NCBI GenBank assembly: GCA_013152545.1 | Contig: JAADGF010000090.1 | Coordinates: forward strand, 1-64,000 | Direction: 5' to 3' | DNA: 64,000 nucleotides | From: Gammaproteobacteria bacterium | Lineage (GTDB): Bacteria > Pseudomonadota > Gammaproteobacteria > SZUA-152 | In this document: one piece after another, positions 36,103 through 46,623 of the stretch | Position numbering within the stretch: position 1 is the stretch's first letter | Layout: every line of letters starts with the position of its first letter | Notes under the pieces: model-generated | Told to the model about the DNA's origin: nothing | The model's input: only the letters and a program-made list of their open reading frames with translations | Databases searched by the model: none | Translations under genes and position numbers: made by a program

Positions 36103-36525
36103 TTAAAACGGCTTGACTACAACACAAATGATAATAACAACTAAGGGTAATACCGGAATCTCATTGACTAAGCGGTAAAATTTATGGCTGCGAATATTGC
36201 GTTCTTCCCGAAAATCCTTAACTAGCTTACCGCAGTAAAAATTGAATGCAATTAATATAATCACCATCACCATCTTGGTCCAAAACCATCCCGTCATCGC
36301 ATAGGCGCTCCAAGCATAAGCAAAGACTAGAATTAAGCCAAACACAACGGTGCCTATAAAACCAATATTGGTCATCACATATAACTTGCGCTCCATGACC
36401 TTAAAGCGCTCGTTACCTGGTGCATCCTTACAGTCAGCATGGTATACGAATAATCGCGGCAAATAAAACAAACCAGCGAACCATGTCACCATAAAAATAA
36501 CATGAAATGAAACAATCCATGGCAT
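36103..36525 (-). CDS. hemJ: Protoporphyrinogen IX oxidase, HemJ type
   Basis: A 140-residue integral membrane protein with four hydrophobic spans. Seen: SFHVIFMVTWFAGLFYLPRLFVYHAD with the conserved His and Arg, FKVMERKLYVMTNIG, GWFWTKMVMVIILIAFNFYCGKLVKDF and FYRLVNEIPVLPLVVIIICVVVKPF. HemJ oxidises protoporphyrinogen IX in haem synthesis. AGGGGGAG precedes the ATG. Its presence about 3 kb from hemL fits a loose haem-synthesis neighbourhood. Confidence 0.92.
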   Translation of the reverse strand: MPWIVSFHVIFMVTWFAGLFYLPRLFVYHADCKDAPGNERFKVMERKLYVMTNIGFIGTVVFGLILVFAYAWSAYAMTGWFWTKMVMVIILIAFNFYCGKLVKDFREERNIRSHKFYRLVNEIPVLPLVVIIICVVVKPF

Positions 36526-36571
36526 ACCGCTCCCCCTCTTTTTGGTGTAACCCTTGATTAACGCTTACTTA

Positions 36572-36657
36572 TTGGTATCGACTTTATATCGACTATTTAT
36601 ATCGACTATTTATATCGACTATTTATATCGACTATCTATATCGACTATCTATATCGA
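36572..36657. repeat. 13-bp tandem repeat (TATATCGACTATT), about 6 copies
   Basis: Units start at 36585, 36598, 36611, 36624, 36637 and 36650, with T/C variation at one position and a degenerate copy on the left. The tract lies between the ClC-type gene and hemJ and includes the stop codon and last codons (YRYR) of the ClC-type gene. Confidence 0.92.
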
Positions 36658-38354
36658 TAATGTGTCTCAATCATCGCCCGGGTCACAATACCATGTATCA
36701 AGGCATTTTTTGCACTATCCATTTTACCGACCACCACCATATTAATTTGCCGTTCATCCATCACCTCCAATACCCGCTGCAAGGTATCCCTTATATCAAC
36801 CAGTTCACTGTCCGTACGTTGACCTGGAATCGCTATTAAATCAATAACATCCTGTTGATTCACACCAAGAAATTGCGCCAAATCCACGGACGGCATCACA
36901 ACCATTGGCAAATTTTCATTTTCGACGACGATCCAGTCCGGCTCCGATTGCAATAAAGTTTGCGCTTGCGTCCGACGAATCAACTGATTTGAACGCACGA
37001 AAGAACGCGTCATAACACTGGCAACACCAATACGGCGCAAAGACTGAGCAACTGGGCTGTGCTGATAATCCAACCCTTTCACTTTTAACAACATTACAAA
37101 AACACTCTCCTGCCTGAAAAGGTGACTACTGGCAATACCTGCCACGACTACAACTAACATCCCAGGCAATATTACGTTGGTATTCAGCGTTAACTCAAGC
37201 AAAGCCATCAGCGCTGCCAATGGTGCTTGTAAAGTTGCCCCCATCATTGCAGCCATACCAATCATGGCATAAAAACCGACAGAGGCCACCTGATTAGGTA
37301 AAACCGTTTCAGCAACAATGCCGACAATACCACCCGCTGCGGCCCCAATAACCAGTGTTGGGCCGATTAAGCCACCGGGAAGCCCTAAACCTAAACCCAC
37401 TGCCGTAGCCACCAGCTTCACAATCACAATCAGCAACAACAACGCCAAACCTATTTCACCCAGCATTGCCTGATTAACTGTATCATAACCGATACTCATT
37501 ATTTGAGGCACAAAAACAGCACAAATACCCGTCACCACACCTGCCAACGTTAATCGTTGCCAGACATCAATCTGATTCGTTTTTACAATCGTAAACTTGA
37601 GCATCGCAATGAAGGCAGCAGACAATGCTCCAATCATCACCCCCATTAGCAACAAAACGGGTAACTCGACATAAGTGGCTAACTGCAATGCGGGAACAGA
37701 AAAAACCGACTGGCTCCCAAATACCGTTTGTGAGAGAAACGTCGCACTAACCGCCGCTAAGACAATAGGTGTAAACCCTATGATAGTGTACTCCCACATT
37801 ATAACTTCCATTGCAAATATAACACCAGCGAAAGGGGTATTAAATGAAGCAGCGATAGAAGCCGATACACCGCATGCTACCAAAATACGTAAGGTATTAT
37901 GTGGCAACTTAAACCACTGGCCGATCAAACTGGCACTGGCCGCACCAAGATGCACACCGGGGCCTTCCCGCCCCACAGAATGCCCACTGGTAATACTGAT
38001 CACAGCACCAATGAACTGCATAATAAAGTTTTTAACGGGTAAATTAGCTTGATGATAAGCTAGCCGTTCCTGCACATGTACGATACCAACAACAATTGCA
38101 TCTTTACCTGCCAATTGAAACAACAAACCAATAACAAGTCCACCAAACACAGGAAGCGCAAAGCGTACCGCCATGGACAACGCTTCATAGTTTTCAATAT
38201 CCCCATCAGGAAGAAATCCATGCTGAATACTTTCAACAAGAAGACGCAACAGGATAATCACACCACCCGCCACCAAGCCACTGAGCAAACCTAATAGCGC
38301 CAATAACGGTAGCGCATCAGCACCGGCTAAATGCAATCGTAGTTTTTCAAGCAC
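36645..38354 (-). CDS. ClC-family chloride channel/transporter with CBS-like C-terminus
   Basis: A protein of about 569 residues with ten or more TM helices. ClC signatures: SGHSVGREGPGVHLGAA (GREGP with the gating Glu), GLGLPGGLIGPTLVIGAAAGG (GxFxP-type site) and NTPFAGVIFAMEVIMWEY. The first selectivity motif is SGHSV rather than GSGIP, as in many ClC-plus-CBS bacterial proteins. The C-terminal 130 residues have two weak CBS-like segments (VASVMTRSFV and VLEVMDERQINMVVVG). The GTG at 38354 (VLEKLRLHLAGADALP), with GGAAG upstream, matches family starts; an ATG at 38399 adds 15 residues. The stop codon lies inside a tandem repeat. Confidence 0.88.
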   Translation of the reverse strand: MLEKLRLHLAGADALPLLALLGLLSGLVAGGVIILLRLLVESIQHGFLPDGDIENYEALSMAVRFALPVFGGLVIGLLFQLAGKDAIVVGIVHVQERLAYHQANLPVKNFIMQFIGAVISITSGHSVGREGPGVHLGAASASLIGQWFKLPHNTLRILVACGVSASIAASFNTPFAGVIFAMEVIMWEYTIIGFTPIVLAAVSATFLSQTVFGSQSVFSVPALQLATYVELPVLLLMGVMIGALSAAFIAMLKFTIVKTNQIDVWQRLTLAGVVTGICAVFVPQIMSIGYDTVNQAMLGEIGLALLLLIVIVKLVATAVGLGLGLPGGLIGPTLVIGAAAGGIVGIVAETVLPNQVASVGFYAMIGMAAMMGATLQAPLAALMALLELTLNTNVILPGMLVVVVAGIASSHLFRQESVFVMLLKVKGLDYQHSPVAQSLRRIGVASVMTRSFVRSNQLIRRTQAQTLLQSEPDWIVVENENLPMVVMPSVDLAQFLGVNQQDVIDLIAIPGQRTDSELVDIRDTLQRVLEVMDERQINMVVVGKMDSAKNALIHGIVTRAMIETHYRYR

Positions 38355-38896
38355 CCGCAATCTTCCAAAAAAAATCAAATAACATGAGGTAAACTGCATT
38401 TAGCCTGCTAAAGCCACCCACCAACAGGCGGGCATTAATAAACCACCAGAATCCACTCACATTAATTAACAAACAAATTAAGCAAACGCCGCACCACACC
38501 TGACACAGCGGTTTTACTCATCTTGTTATGCACAAGCTATGCACACTAAAACCCAAGACGCGTTACTAATAACACAGCTAATAACGCTTAAGAATTAAAA
38601 TACGAATGAAAACAATAACGAAAGCAAGCACAAAACGATCATTACGTTATTATTAATACCTAACGTTAATAGGATACATTAACACTAAAACCCTGAGCAC
38701 TTTAAAATTTAATTTATTTATTATTTTAGATCAAACAGATACATGCGCTCTATAGGACATCTTATTACTGCACAGGAAGCCTCTACCGATTCATCACTCA
38801 TTCGTTAAACGCTTACAAAATTATCACGTTAAATTCGCCCCGAATTCAACAACGATAGAGTAACCATATTTTTTTACATTAATTGAGCCAATGCTA
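38355..38896. other. AT-rich gene-free stretch
   Basis: No coding frame or clear RNA is supported. It includes the upstream region of the ClC-type gene (minus strand). Confidence 0.45.
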
Positions 38897-39010
38897 TTGA
38901 CTCACTGAGGGTCTACCTGTAAATTGCCTGCATTCGGTGGAGGAAATCACTGATGCTACAACAATAAAAACAATCAAAATTTAAAAAGCGACTTAGGTCG
39001 CTTTTTTTTT
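38897..39010 (+). ncRNA. Candidate small RNA with its own promoter and terminator
   Basis: A sigma-70-like promoter, TTGACT (38897-38902) and TAAATT (38920-38925) with a 17-bp spacer, predicts a start near 38932. A strong intrinsic terminator follows at 38983-39010. The transcript would be about 80 nt. Inside is GGTGGAGG followed by ATG CTA CAA CAA TAA, a four-codon frame with an ideal ribosome site. It resembles no RNA family I know. Confidence 0.4.
38983..39010 (+). terminator. Intrinsic terminator
   Basis: AAAAAGCGAC and GTCGCTTTTT form a 10-bp stem around TTAG, followed by further T's on the plus strand. There is no annotated gene upstream on this strand, which suggests the small RNA above. 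Confidence 0.9.
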
Positions 39011-39161
39011 ATTCTATTTGGTAACGTCTTGATAACGTCAACACCTAACATTGCATGGTTTTACCGCAGTGGCTGGTATCGTCTAGAAGGGTATGTACTC
39101 CCATTGACAGAGTTGACGACTGACAGCACCACTACCGCAATACATAACAAGAGCAATACCC

Positions 39162-39593
39162 ATTAAGAACATAGACCTTTGGTGGCTTTTTGGGTCATCA
39201 TTCATTTCAGCTACCTTATTTCCCGGTGGATCAGAAGCCATACTTGCGTATTTGTCCACAACACAACAATATTCAGTATTAACGCTGATTTTAGTTGCAT
39301 CCGTGGGCAATACCTTGGGTGGAATGAGTTCCTATGCAATAGGCCGCATCATTATCTGGCGCTTCCCCTCCAAAACCATAAAAACCAACAGGCAACGCGC
39401 CATTCAACATCTTCGTAAATTTGGCTACCCAGCGCTATTACTTTCATGGCTACCAATCATCGGTGACCCGCTATGCGTTGCCGCTGGTTATCTGAAAACC
39501 AACGTTTATTTAACAGTTTTATTAATTGCGATCGGTAAAACCGCTCGTTACGCGACCCTGGCTTGGCTAATCAATACAGCTGTTCCCGCTTAA
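39162..39593 (+). CDS. yqaA: YqaA-type (SNARE-associated/DedA-like) inner-membrane protein with apparent AUU start
   Basis: The translated sequence LWWLFGSSFISATLFPGGSEAILAYL, then VASVGNTLGGMSSYAIGR, LRKFGYPALLLSWLPIIGDPLCVAAGYLKTN and IGKTARYATLAW matches the whole of E. coli YqaA, with four TM spans. The open frame begins after a stop at 39114 and contains no ATG or GTG before the conserved start; a TTG at 39252 would delete the first TM helix. ATT at 39162 falls exactly where YqaA Met1 is expected. So the gene uses AUU, or has lost its ATG by one base change. The function of YqaA is unknown. Confidence 0.65.
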   Translation: MKNIDLWWLFGSSFISATLFPGGSEAILAYLSTTQQYSVLTLILVASVGNTLGGMSSYAIGRIIIWRFPSKTIKTNRQRAIQHLRKFGYPALLLSWLPIIGDPLCVAAGYLKTNVYLTVLLIAIGKTARYATLAWLINTAVPA

Positions 39594-39809
39594 TAAAGCG
39601 GATCAGTCATAACGATTCATTGAACCGGATAGTTGCCAACATTACCGTAACGTAAAAACACCGAAGTATTGCCACTGCGGTATTAGCTAATGACACAGAA
39701 TACGGTAAAATAGTATATTACAAACAAATCGCAGCTAAACCTTAAGCCAGCAAATAATTAAATAACAATGATATTGAGCAATGTGCCTTAAAGGACTTAA
39801 AACTCACAA

Positions 39810-39839
39810 TATACCTATAACGATTGAGATTTAGGTATA
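39810..39839. repeat. Solo end of family A repeat
   Basis: TATACCTATAACGATTGAG followed by ATTTAGGTATA is a self-contained 30-bp imperfect palindrome equal to family A ends. The reverse complement of an almost identical copy lies at 52668-52698. It sits about 45 bp before the dehydrogenase gene and could influence its promoter. Confidence 0.7.
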
Positions 39840-39882
39840 GGCAGCTTGTATCCTTAATCGTCAACAAAGACACGACATTTAC

Positions 39883-42800
39883 ATGACTCTTGAACAAACC
39901 AAACGCATACGTGAAATCCCGTACAACTATACTTCATTCACTGATCGAGAAATCGTAATACGGTTTCTCGGAAAAAAACAATGGCAAATCATTAATCAAT
40001 TACGCGCCTCCCGGCGCACAGGACGCTCAGCCCGCATGATATTCGAAGTACTGGGCGACATGTGGGTTATTACCCGTAACCCTTATATCCAGGATGATCT
40101 TCTAGCTAACACCAAGCGTCATGCAAGCTTAACCCATGCCTTGCATCATCGCTTGGACCAGGTTGTGGCTCGGGCTGAGGGTAATAGCGATGCGCTGGCA
40201 TTAGTAGAGGCCTGTAGAAGTGCGGTTAAAAAATTCGAAGCCTGGTTTCCTTTTCAACGTGAGCTGCGACAACAGCTAACACGCCGATTGTCTAAGTTTA
40301 CCCGTAAAGACAATATTCATTTTGACGGCCACGCCCGTGCTTCCCACGTCACAGACGCTTCAGACTGGCGCGTGGAATTTCCCTTTGCAGTGATTACACC
40401 GAACTCAGAAACAGAGATGACAGGCGTTGTTCAAGCCTGTATCGACACAGAATTAGCCATTATTCCTCGCGGCGGCGGTACAGGCTACACTGGCGGTGCT
40501 GTGCCCTTACACGACCAGTGCGCGGTAATCAATACAGAAAAACTCGATCATCTTGGCGAGGTATCCTTGCGCATCCTTGAAGGCGTCAGCGATGAAGTCA
40601 CAACCATCGAAGTTGGCGCTGGCGTCGTAACGCGCCGTGTCGCAGAACGCGCAGAGGCGCATGGCTATGTTTTTGCAGTCGACCCCACCTCACAAGACGC
40701 CTCTTGCATCGGTGGCAACATTGCCATGAATGCGGGTGGAAAAAAGGCCGTATTGTGGGGCACGACACTCGACAACCTGGTTTCCTGGCGCATGATTACA
40801 CCGGATGCCACTTGGTTGGAAGTGGAACGCCTTAATCACAATTTAGGTAAAATTCATGAGCAAGCAATTGTTGAGTTTCGTATTTCACATTATCAAAAAA
40901 ACGGCAAAACCCCTATAGGAAAACCGGAAACACTTAAAATTCCTGGCCCAGAACTGAGAAAAAGAGGTCTTGGAAAAGATGTCACCAACAAGTTTTTGGG
41001 TGGTTTACCTGGGGTACAGAAAGAAGGTTGCGATGGCTTAATCACCTCCGCTGTATTTATCTTACACCGCAAGCAAACACATATTCGCACCGTCTGTTTA
41101 GAATTTTTTGGCGCCGACATGCACTTGGCTGTTCCCGCTATCGTGGAAACTAAAAATTATATCGATAATTTGAGTGATGTTCAACTGGCCGGTATGGAGC
41201 ACCTGGATGAACGTTATATACGGGCCGTAAAATATAGCACTAAGGCAGCGCGGCGCGATACACCCAAAATGATTCTACTATTGGATATCGCCGGAAACAT
41301 AGACGATAAAGTGGCTAATGCTGCATCACAGGTCGTACGTATGGCTAACGCCCGAAACGCTGAAGGATTTATTGCTGTTAGCACAGAGGCCCGACACCGC
41401 TTTTGGCTGGACCGTTCTCGCACCGCAGCGATAGCGGCCCACACAAATGCATTCAAAATTAATGAGGATGTCGTTATTCCACTGGAGCAGCTAGCTAATT
41501 ATAGCGAATTCATTGAACGCATCAACATTGAATTATCCACCCACAATAAACTCCGCATGATTGATGCCGTTTTGGCATTTTTGTCTGACAACTTAGCGGA
41601 TGCCCCCCATTTACCTCAATATGAAGCCAGTAAAGAGGCTGACACCATATTGAATAATAAAATAGCAGCCGCCAAACAGCATTTACAAAAAATCAAACAT
41701 CAGTGGTCCTTATTATTAACCTACCTCGACGATATGACGCAACAACATCGTTCATTGCTGGATTCGGAGCTAATCAATGATACCCTAATAAGCTCTGCTG
41801 CCACCCCAAACAGTACCGACAGTATATTTCGGTTATTACAACGCCGGGAATTACGGATTTCCTACCGACGCAGCGTAGAACAAGTACTAAAGGAAATTTT
41901 CTCGGGACAAGAGTTTGAAGGCGTACGAGAGAAACTTGACGCCATACATGCAGAAATACGCAACAGTCGTTTATTTGTCGCTACCCACATGCATGCCGGT
42001 GATGGCAATGTACACACCAACATCCCCGTTCATTCCAATGACTATAGCATGTTACTTGAGGCTGAAACCGTGGTTGACCGCATCATGGCAATCACCGAAT
42101 CATTGGGGGGCGTAATATCAGGGGAACACGGTATCGGAATCACAAAAATACAATACCTAGACAACAAAACCATTGAGGCTTTCGACACCTACAAAAAACG
42201 AGTCGACCCAAAACAGCGGTTTAATCCTGGAAAATTACTGAATAAAACCACTTTAGATCTCGCTTATACACCCTCACTACGGTTATTACAGCAAGAGGCG
42301 TTAATACTGGAAGCCAGCGATCTAGGCGAACTTAACAATAGTATCAAGGATTGCCTGCGTTGCGGCAAATGTAAGCCTGTATGCAATACACATATCCCCA
42401 GGGCTAACCTCTTATATTCACCACGCGATAAAATATTATCAACCGGCCTGATCATTGAAGCCTTTTTATACGAAGAGCAAACCCGACGCGGCATTTCCAT
42501 TCGCCATTTTGATGAAATGAACGACGTGGCCGACCATTGCACCGTTTGCCATAAATGCCTGGCACCCTGCCCCGTTAACATCGACTTCGGCGATGTTTCC
42601 ATCAGTATGCGTAACTTACTAAAAACGCACGGTAAAAAACACCTTAACCTAGGCACGCGCGTTTCCATGGCATTTCTCAACATCACCGACCCAACCAGTA
42701 TTAAATTGCTGCAAAAATACATGATCCAGTGGGGCTATAAAGCACAACGCTTTGCATACCAGTGGTTTAACAAATGGGTGACACCACAAAGGCAAAAAAC

Positions 42801-43761
42801 GCCAGCTGCAACAACTGGCAAAATCCGCACCGCAACTCAAATTGTGAATTTTATAAAAAAACCGATGCCAGCCAATATACCCAAACAAACAACACGGGCC
42901 ATGCTGGCATTGGAGGACAACAAAATAATCCCCATCATCCGCGATCCAGCCAAAATCACGGACGATAGTGATGCCGTATTTTATTTTCCAGGCTGTGGTT
43001 CCGAACGGCTTTTCAGCCAAGTCAGCTTAGCAACACTGGCTATGCTCTATGAAGCAGGCACACAAACTGTACTGCCACCCGGCTATCTCTGCTGTGGATA
43101 CCCACAAACCTCCGGCGGTGATGAAAAAAAAGGAAAGCAAATATCCACAAACAATCAAGTACTGTTTCACCGTATCGCAAACACATTGAACTACATGGAT
43201 ATAAAAACAGTCATTGTTTCCTGTGGCACCTGTATCGATCAGCTACTTAAATACCAATTTGAAAAAATATTTCCAGGCAGTCGTTTGTTGGATATTCATG
43301 AATACCTCATGGAAAAAGGTATTAAAATAAAAAACAATGCATCTATCAGCTATATTTACCACGACCCATGCCACAGCCCCTTTAAAACCTACCAAGCTAA
43401 CCAGGTAACTGCAACGTTGATGGGGCAGTCGGTTTTGCAATCCGATCGTTGCTGCGGCGAGGCAGGCACCTTAGCCATATCACGCCCGGATATCGCGACC
43501 CAAATACGGTATCGCAAACAGGAAGAATTACACAATGGCGTTAAACAGCTAACCACTAACCCTGTAGTGTCCGATGGTAAGGTAAAATTACTGACATCAT
43601 GCCCTTCTTGCCAGCAAGGTCTGTCGCGTTATGAAAATGACACCGGCCTAAAAACAGACTACATTGTCGTCGAATTGGCTAACCAGCTTTTGGGCGACAA
43701 CTGGCAAGAACATTTTGTTGCCAAAACTAAACATGGCGGCATTGAAAAAGTACTACTATAA
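39883..43761 (+). CDS. Large FAD-linked dehydrogenase with DUF3683 domain and Fe-S/CCG domains (D-lactate dehydrogenase-like)
   Basis: A 1292-residue protein with all modules of a 2-hydroxyacid oxidase system in one chain. Residues 1-140: DUF3683 ([21 protein letters not shown]). About 160-420: FAD-binding domain ([17 protein letters not shown]). About 420-790: FAD-linked oxidase C-terminal ([36 protein letters not shown]). About 820-910: two 4Fe-4S motifs ([11 protein letters not shown] and [11 protein letters not shown]). C-terminal: two CCG-type domains ([35 protein letters not shown]). Likely oxidises D-lactate or a related hydroxyacid and passes electrons to the quinone pool. darP follows 40 bp later. 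Confidence 0.87.
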   Translation: MTLEQTKRIREIPYNYTSFTDREIVIRFLGKKQWQIINQLRASRRTGRSARMIFEVLGDMWVITRNPYIQDDLLANTKRHASLTHALHHRLDQVVARAEGNSDALALVEACRSAVKKFEAWFPFQRELRQQLTRRLSKFTRKDNIHFDGHARASHVTDASDWRVEFPFAVITPNSETEMTGVVQACIDTELAIIPRGGGTGYTGGAVPLHDQCAVINTEKLDHLGEVSLRILEGVSDEVTTIEVGAGVVTRRVAERAEAHGYVFAVDPTSQDASCIGGNIAMNAGGKKAVLWGTTLDNLVSWRMITPDATWLEVERLNHNLGKIHEQAIVEFRISHYQKNGKTPIGKPETLKIPGPELRKRGLGKDVTNKFLGGLPGVQKEGCDGLITSAVFILHRKQTHIRTVCLEFFGADMHLAVPAIVETKNYIDNLSDVQLAGMEHLDERYIRAVKYSTKAARRDTPKMILLLDIAGNIDDKVANAASQVVRMANARNAEGFIAVSTEARHRFWLDRSRTAAIAAHTNAFKINEDVVIPLEQLANYSEFIERINIELSTHNKLRMIDAVLAFLSDNLADAPHLPQYEASKEADTILNNKIAAAKQHLQKIKHQWSLLLTYLDDMTQQHRSLLDSELINDTLISSAATPNSTDSIFRLLQRRELRISYRRSVEQVLKEIFSGQEFEGVREKLDAIHAEIRNSRLFVATHMHAGDGNVHTNIPVHSNDYSMLLEAETVVDRIMAITESLGGVISGEHGIGITKIQYLDNKTIEAFDTYKKRVDPKQRFNPGKLLNKTTLDLAYTPSLRLLQQEALILEASDLGELNNSIKDCLRCGKCKPVCNTHIPRANLLYSPRDKILSTGLIIEAFLYEEQTRRGISIRHFDEMNDVADHCTVCHKCLAPCPVNIDFGDVSISMRNLLKTHGKKHLNLGTRVSMAFLNITDPTSIKLLQKYMIQWGYKAQRFAYQWFNKWVTPQRQKTPAATTGKIRTATQIVNFIKKPMPANIPKQTTRAMLALEDNKIIPIIRDPAKITDDSDAVFYFPGCGSERLFSQVSLATLAMLYEAGTQTVLPPGYLCCGYPQTSGGDEKKGKQISTNNQVLFHRIANTLNYMDIKTVIVSCGTCIDQLLKYQFEKIFPGSRLLDIHEYLMEKGIKIKNNASISYIYHDPCHSPFKTYQANQVTATLMGQSVLQSDRCCGEAGTLAISRPDIATQIRYRKQEELHNGVKQLTTNPVVSDGKVKLLTSCPSCQQGLSRYENDTGLKTDYIVVELANQLLGDNWQEHFVAKTKHGGIEKVLL

Positions 43762-43800
43762 GCCAACACACCCAATAACAGACAAGCAACGCAATTAATC

Positions 43801-44298
43801 ATGAGTAACGACGAACAGCACGACGACTACATCAGTAAGTCACAAAAAAAGCGTGAGATGACCGCCCTACAACAATTGGGTAAATCATTGGTTGCACTTT
43901 CACCGGCGCAATTAAAAAAAATGCTCCTCCCCGCTATGCTGGAAGAAGCCATTATCAATGCAAAAACCATTCAGCAACATGGCGCCAAACGCCGCCAGCT
44001 ACAATATCTCGGCCGGTTAATGCGAGAGGTTGACGCAGACGCCATTAAATCCCAATTTGACTTAATCACACAACATTCCAAACAAGCAACCACGCAACTG
44101 CATAAAATTGAACGCTGGCGGGAACGACTTATTAACGAAGGCGATTCCGCACTGAATGAATTTATACAACTTCACGATACCGCAGACAGACAGCATTTAC
44201 GACAATTGATCCGACGCACCCAAGCAGAGATCAACACAAAAAAATCGCGCCAGGCTTATCGGAAGCTGTTTCAACAGCTGAAAGAATGCCTTGAATAG
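43801..44298 (+). CDS. darP: Ribosome biogenesis factor DarP/YjgA (DUF615)
   Basis: A 165-residue, basic, helical protein. Start YISKSQKKREMTALQQLGKSLVALSPAQLKKM and middle AKRRQLQYLGRLMREVD are the hallmarks of the YjgA family, which binds precursors of the large ribosomal subunit. The C-terminus (RQLIRRTQAEINTKKSRQAYRKLFQQLKECL) is complete. It follows the dehydrogenase by 39 bp on the same strand. Confidence 0.93.
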   Translation: MSNDEQHDDYISKSQKKREMTALQQLGKSLVALSPAQLKKMLLPAMLEEAIINAKTIQQHGAKRRQLQYLGRLMREVDADAIKSQFDLITQHSKQATTQLHKIERWRERLINEGDSALNEFIQLHDTADRQHLRQLIRRTQAEINTKKSRQAYRKLFQQLKECLE

Positions 44299-44397
44299 TC
44301 GTTTTACCAAACCGACGAAACCAGCCCTCGTGTCGAATCCAGACAACAACCGCTTAAAATGGAGACGTTATTACAAGCGCACTGCAACGTAAACAGT

Positions 44398-46113
44398 CTA
44401 TTCAAGCTCATGAAATAACTGAGTAATAAAAACCCCATTTTCATTTTTTTCTACCCTAATTTTCAACCTCCCTTTGTGGATTTCCTCCTGGGCAGACTTG
44501 TTGGGTAATACTAGAACATAAAATTGACTCTCACCTTCGCTAAAGTGTCCTTTTGTTTCCCATTGCATGTTTTCCACAAACATCTGGCGACGGCTGGTGG
44601 AATTAAACAAACCTTTATAGTCTTTGCGAATACCAGCAATCGTATTTTGACCATTCGTTTCCGCATTATCAGAAAACAGCTTAATCAAACGCACCAAATC
44701 GCCTTTTTCATAATAACTGACAAACCGGGAAACCAAGTTTTTTAGATCAACTTTCGTCAAGGCAAGCGAAAGCGTTACGTTTGCATCCGCAAGTAAATTA
44801 GCGGGTATCGATATGATATCTTTATTAACCACCTCAAACGAAACAATACTCAGCACACTGTCGTTTTCGTTAACCTTACCAGCGCCTTTATTAGTCCCCT
44901 CCTTAGCAAGCAGCAATTTGATACGTAAATCAGCAGCAACGATCTGGTATTCCTCAGCATCCACTTTACGCGACTCAAAGCGATACCTCCCTCGACCAGA
45001 CATAAGATTTTTATCACGTTTCCATTGATTAATTTGAAGCTCCAAATTACGGCTGTCAGTCGTTGATATCATTTTGTCTAATGTACGCTTAATATAAGGC
45101 TTGCTCTTCACTTTCAGAAAAATGCCCTCGTCTGCAAACATACCAACCAACGTATTGACGTCACCCTTTTGTACTGCCTTACTAAATTGTTGCAATACTG
45201 CGTTGCTTTTATCGATCCACACATTATCCTGAACACTTGCCGAGTTGCCTGACTCGCCTTGCGTTTTGGTTATGGTTTTTGTTATGACGTTTTTAGGGGA
45301 AAATGGCGCCTGATCCTGCAGACCCGGTTCCGGTTCAGCTGGCATTTCCCCAGCCTGCTCAACAGAGGCCAGCGTATGCTCTGGTAAGGTTAGTTGATTT
45401 TCTGTTATTAACGGGGTTACCTCAGCAAGGTTCGCGTTGGCAAGTGTCATGTCAACACCATCAGTAGAGCCTTGTTCGGTGAATTGAAAAGCATGTTCTG
45501 CGGCTAATGTCAGAATTGAAATATTCGCCGCATTTGTAATAGCGTATAACTGCTCTGTTTGCTCCACAGCCCGTGCATCACCTCTCTTGGCCAACGCTTG
45601 TTGCTTGAAAAAACGGCTTGTAACCTCCCGTTCAAAGCGTTGCCATACGCTTGACAGCTGCAACTCCTGCTTTGCCTCATCGCTCAATTGTTGCCATTGT
45701 TCATGCCACTGACTTAATAATGCAGCATCCCAAACACGAGACCTATCCAATCGATGTAGCAGGGATTCAAATGTTTCATTATCAGCTTGTGCAAGGTCCG
45801 AGGTTTTTCGTATTTCGTCCACATCAACATTTGTTATTTCAACAACAAGTAAAGCGACAATCAACACCACGACAATACTGAATGCCGTAAAAAATACAGG
45901 TTGTTGTCGAAACAACGATGACAATACACCCAGTGCCATTTCAGACCTGGCTTCCGGCGCCGTATTGTTTGGCCCCTTACTCGATAAAACAAGCCGTTGA
46001 TCAGTACCGGCAGCACGATCGATCAATTCCCTGCGTTGAACCAAATAGAGTTCCCGGGCTATCTGGCCATCACTATACGCCTTGACTAATTGTTGTAATT
46101 GGGGGTCACTCAT
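44398..46113 (-). CDS. Membrane protein with two C-terminal NTF2-like domains, function unknown
   Basis: A 571-residue protein I do not recognise by name. Visible: an N-terminal SHOCT-like helix pair (LQQLVKAYSDGQIARELYLVQRRELIDRA), one TM helix (VFFTAFSIVVVLIVALLVV, about 72-90), a periplasmic helical region (100-215) and a Pro/Glu-rich linker. Then come two segments that look like NTF2/SnoaL-like folds: about 300-420 (VLQQFSKAVQKGDVNTLVGMFADEGIFLKV) and about 455-571 (LVSRFVSYYEKGDLVRLIKLFSDNAETNG, IRKDYKGLFNSTSRR, FHELE). The layout suggests an inner-membrane-anchored periplasmic binding or scaffold protein. Confidence 0.6.
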   Translation of the reverse strand: MSDPQLQQLVKAYSDGQIARELYLVQRRELIDRAAGTDQRLVLSSKGPNNTAPEARSEMALGVLSSLFRQQPVFFTAFSIVVVLIVALLVVEITNVDVDEIRKTSDLAQADNETFESLLHRLDRSRVWDAALLSQWHEQWQQLSDEAKQELQLSSVWQRFEREVTSRFFKQQALAKRGDARAVEQTEQLYAITNAANISILTLAAEHAFQFTEQGSTDGVDMTLANANLAEVTPLITENQLTLPEHTLASVEQAGEMPAEPEPGLQDQAPFSPKNVITKTITKTQGESGNSASVQDNVWIDKSNAVLQQFSKAVQKGDVNTLVGMFADEGIFLKVKSKPYIKRTLDKMISTTDSRNLELQINQWKRDKNLMSGRGRYRFESRKVDAEEYQIVAADLRIKLLLAKEGTNKGAGKVNENDSVLSIVSFEVVNKDIISIPANLLADANVTLSLALTKVDLKNLVSRFVSYYEKGDLVRLIKLFSDNAETNGQNTIAGIRKDYKGLFNSTSRRQMFVENMQWETKGHFSEGESQFYVLVLPNKSAQEEIHKGRLKIRVEKNENGVFITQLFHELE

Positions 46114-46148
46114 TGCTTAAACTCATTATTCCCTTGTTGCAGGCTAAA

Positions 46149-46373
46149 TATACCCGTGGCGGTTAGGGTTCAGGTATATAAGCGTGCTTCCTGTTTGTTT
46201 CATGGCTTGTTCTATTGCTTGTTCCATGACATCAAATTGTCTCATGGCACCAAAAACAAATTTTTCAAGAAAGGCGAAATGATGCGTAATAGCGGGATTA
46301 TTGCAAGAAGTTTCAACGTAGCAAAATAAATAGAGTGTGAAATGATGCCAAAATCCTAAACGCCACGAGTATA
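46149..46373. repeat. Interspersed palindromic repeat, family A, copy 3 (longest)
   Basis: The left end TATACCCGTGGCGGTTAGG and the reverse-complemented right end TATACTCGTGGCGTTTAGG form the terminal inverted repeat. The core has GCGAAATGATGCGTAATAG, GGGATTATTGCAAG and TTTCAACGTAGC, as in other copies. It lies just upstream of the NTF2-like gene (minus strand), in the region where its promoter would be. A 76-78 codon frame inside is not a real gene. Confidence 0.75.
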
Positions 46374-46623
46374 CATGCATACTTCATTCACTTCAGAACA
46401 GATAATAGCAATTTTTAATAATATTTTACCAGTATAAATCTCATAATTTTACACGCATTCAGTGCACTCTAGCGTAAAGTGATGCAAACACATTATTCCC
46501 GAAACCATATCCGAACAAAAAACACACTAAGAAGTGGAGACACGCTGGGCCACCCGTAGGACAGTTAGCTATAAACGCGGAACAAAACCTGAATAACCAG
46601 TAAGAATCTATTCGCAACAGATA
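46374..46623. other. Gene-free stretch after the repeat
   Basis: No coding frame or clear signal seen between the family A copy and ybaN. Confidence 0.4.

Noticed and set aside
46144-46380. 78-codon minus-strand frame at 46.2 kb
   Set aside because: It lies within a family A repeat copy and is explained by that element.
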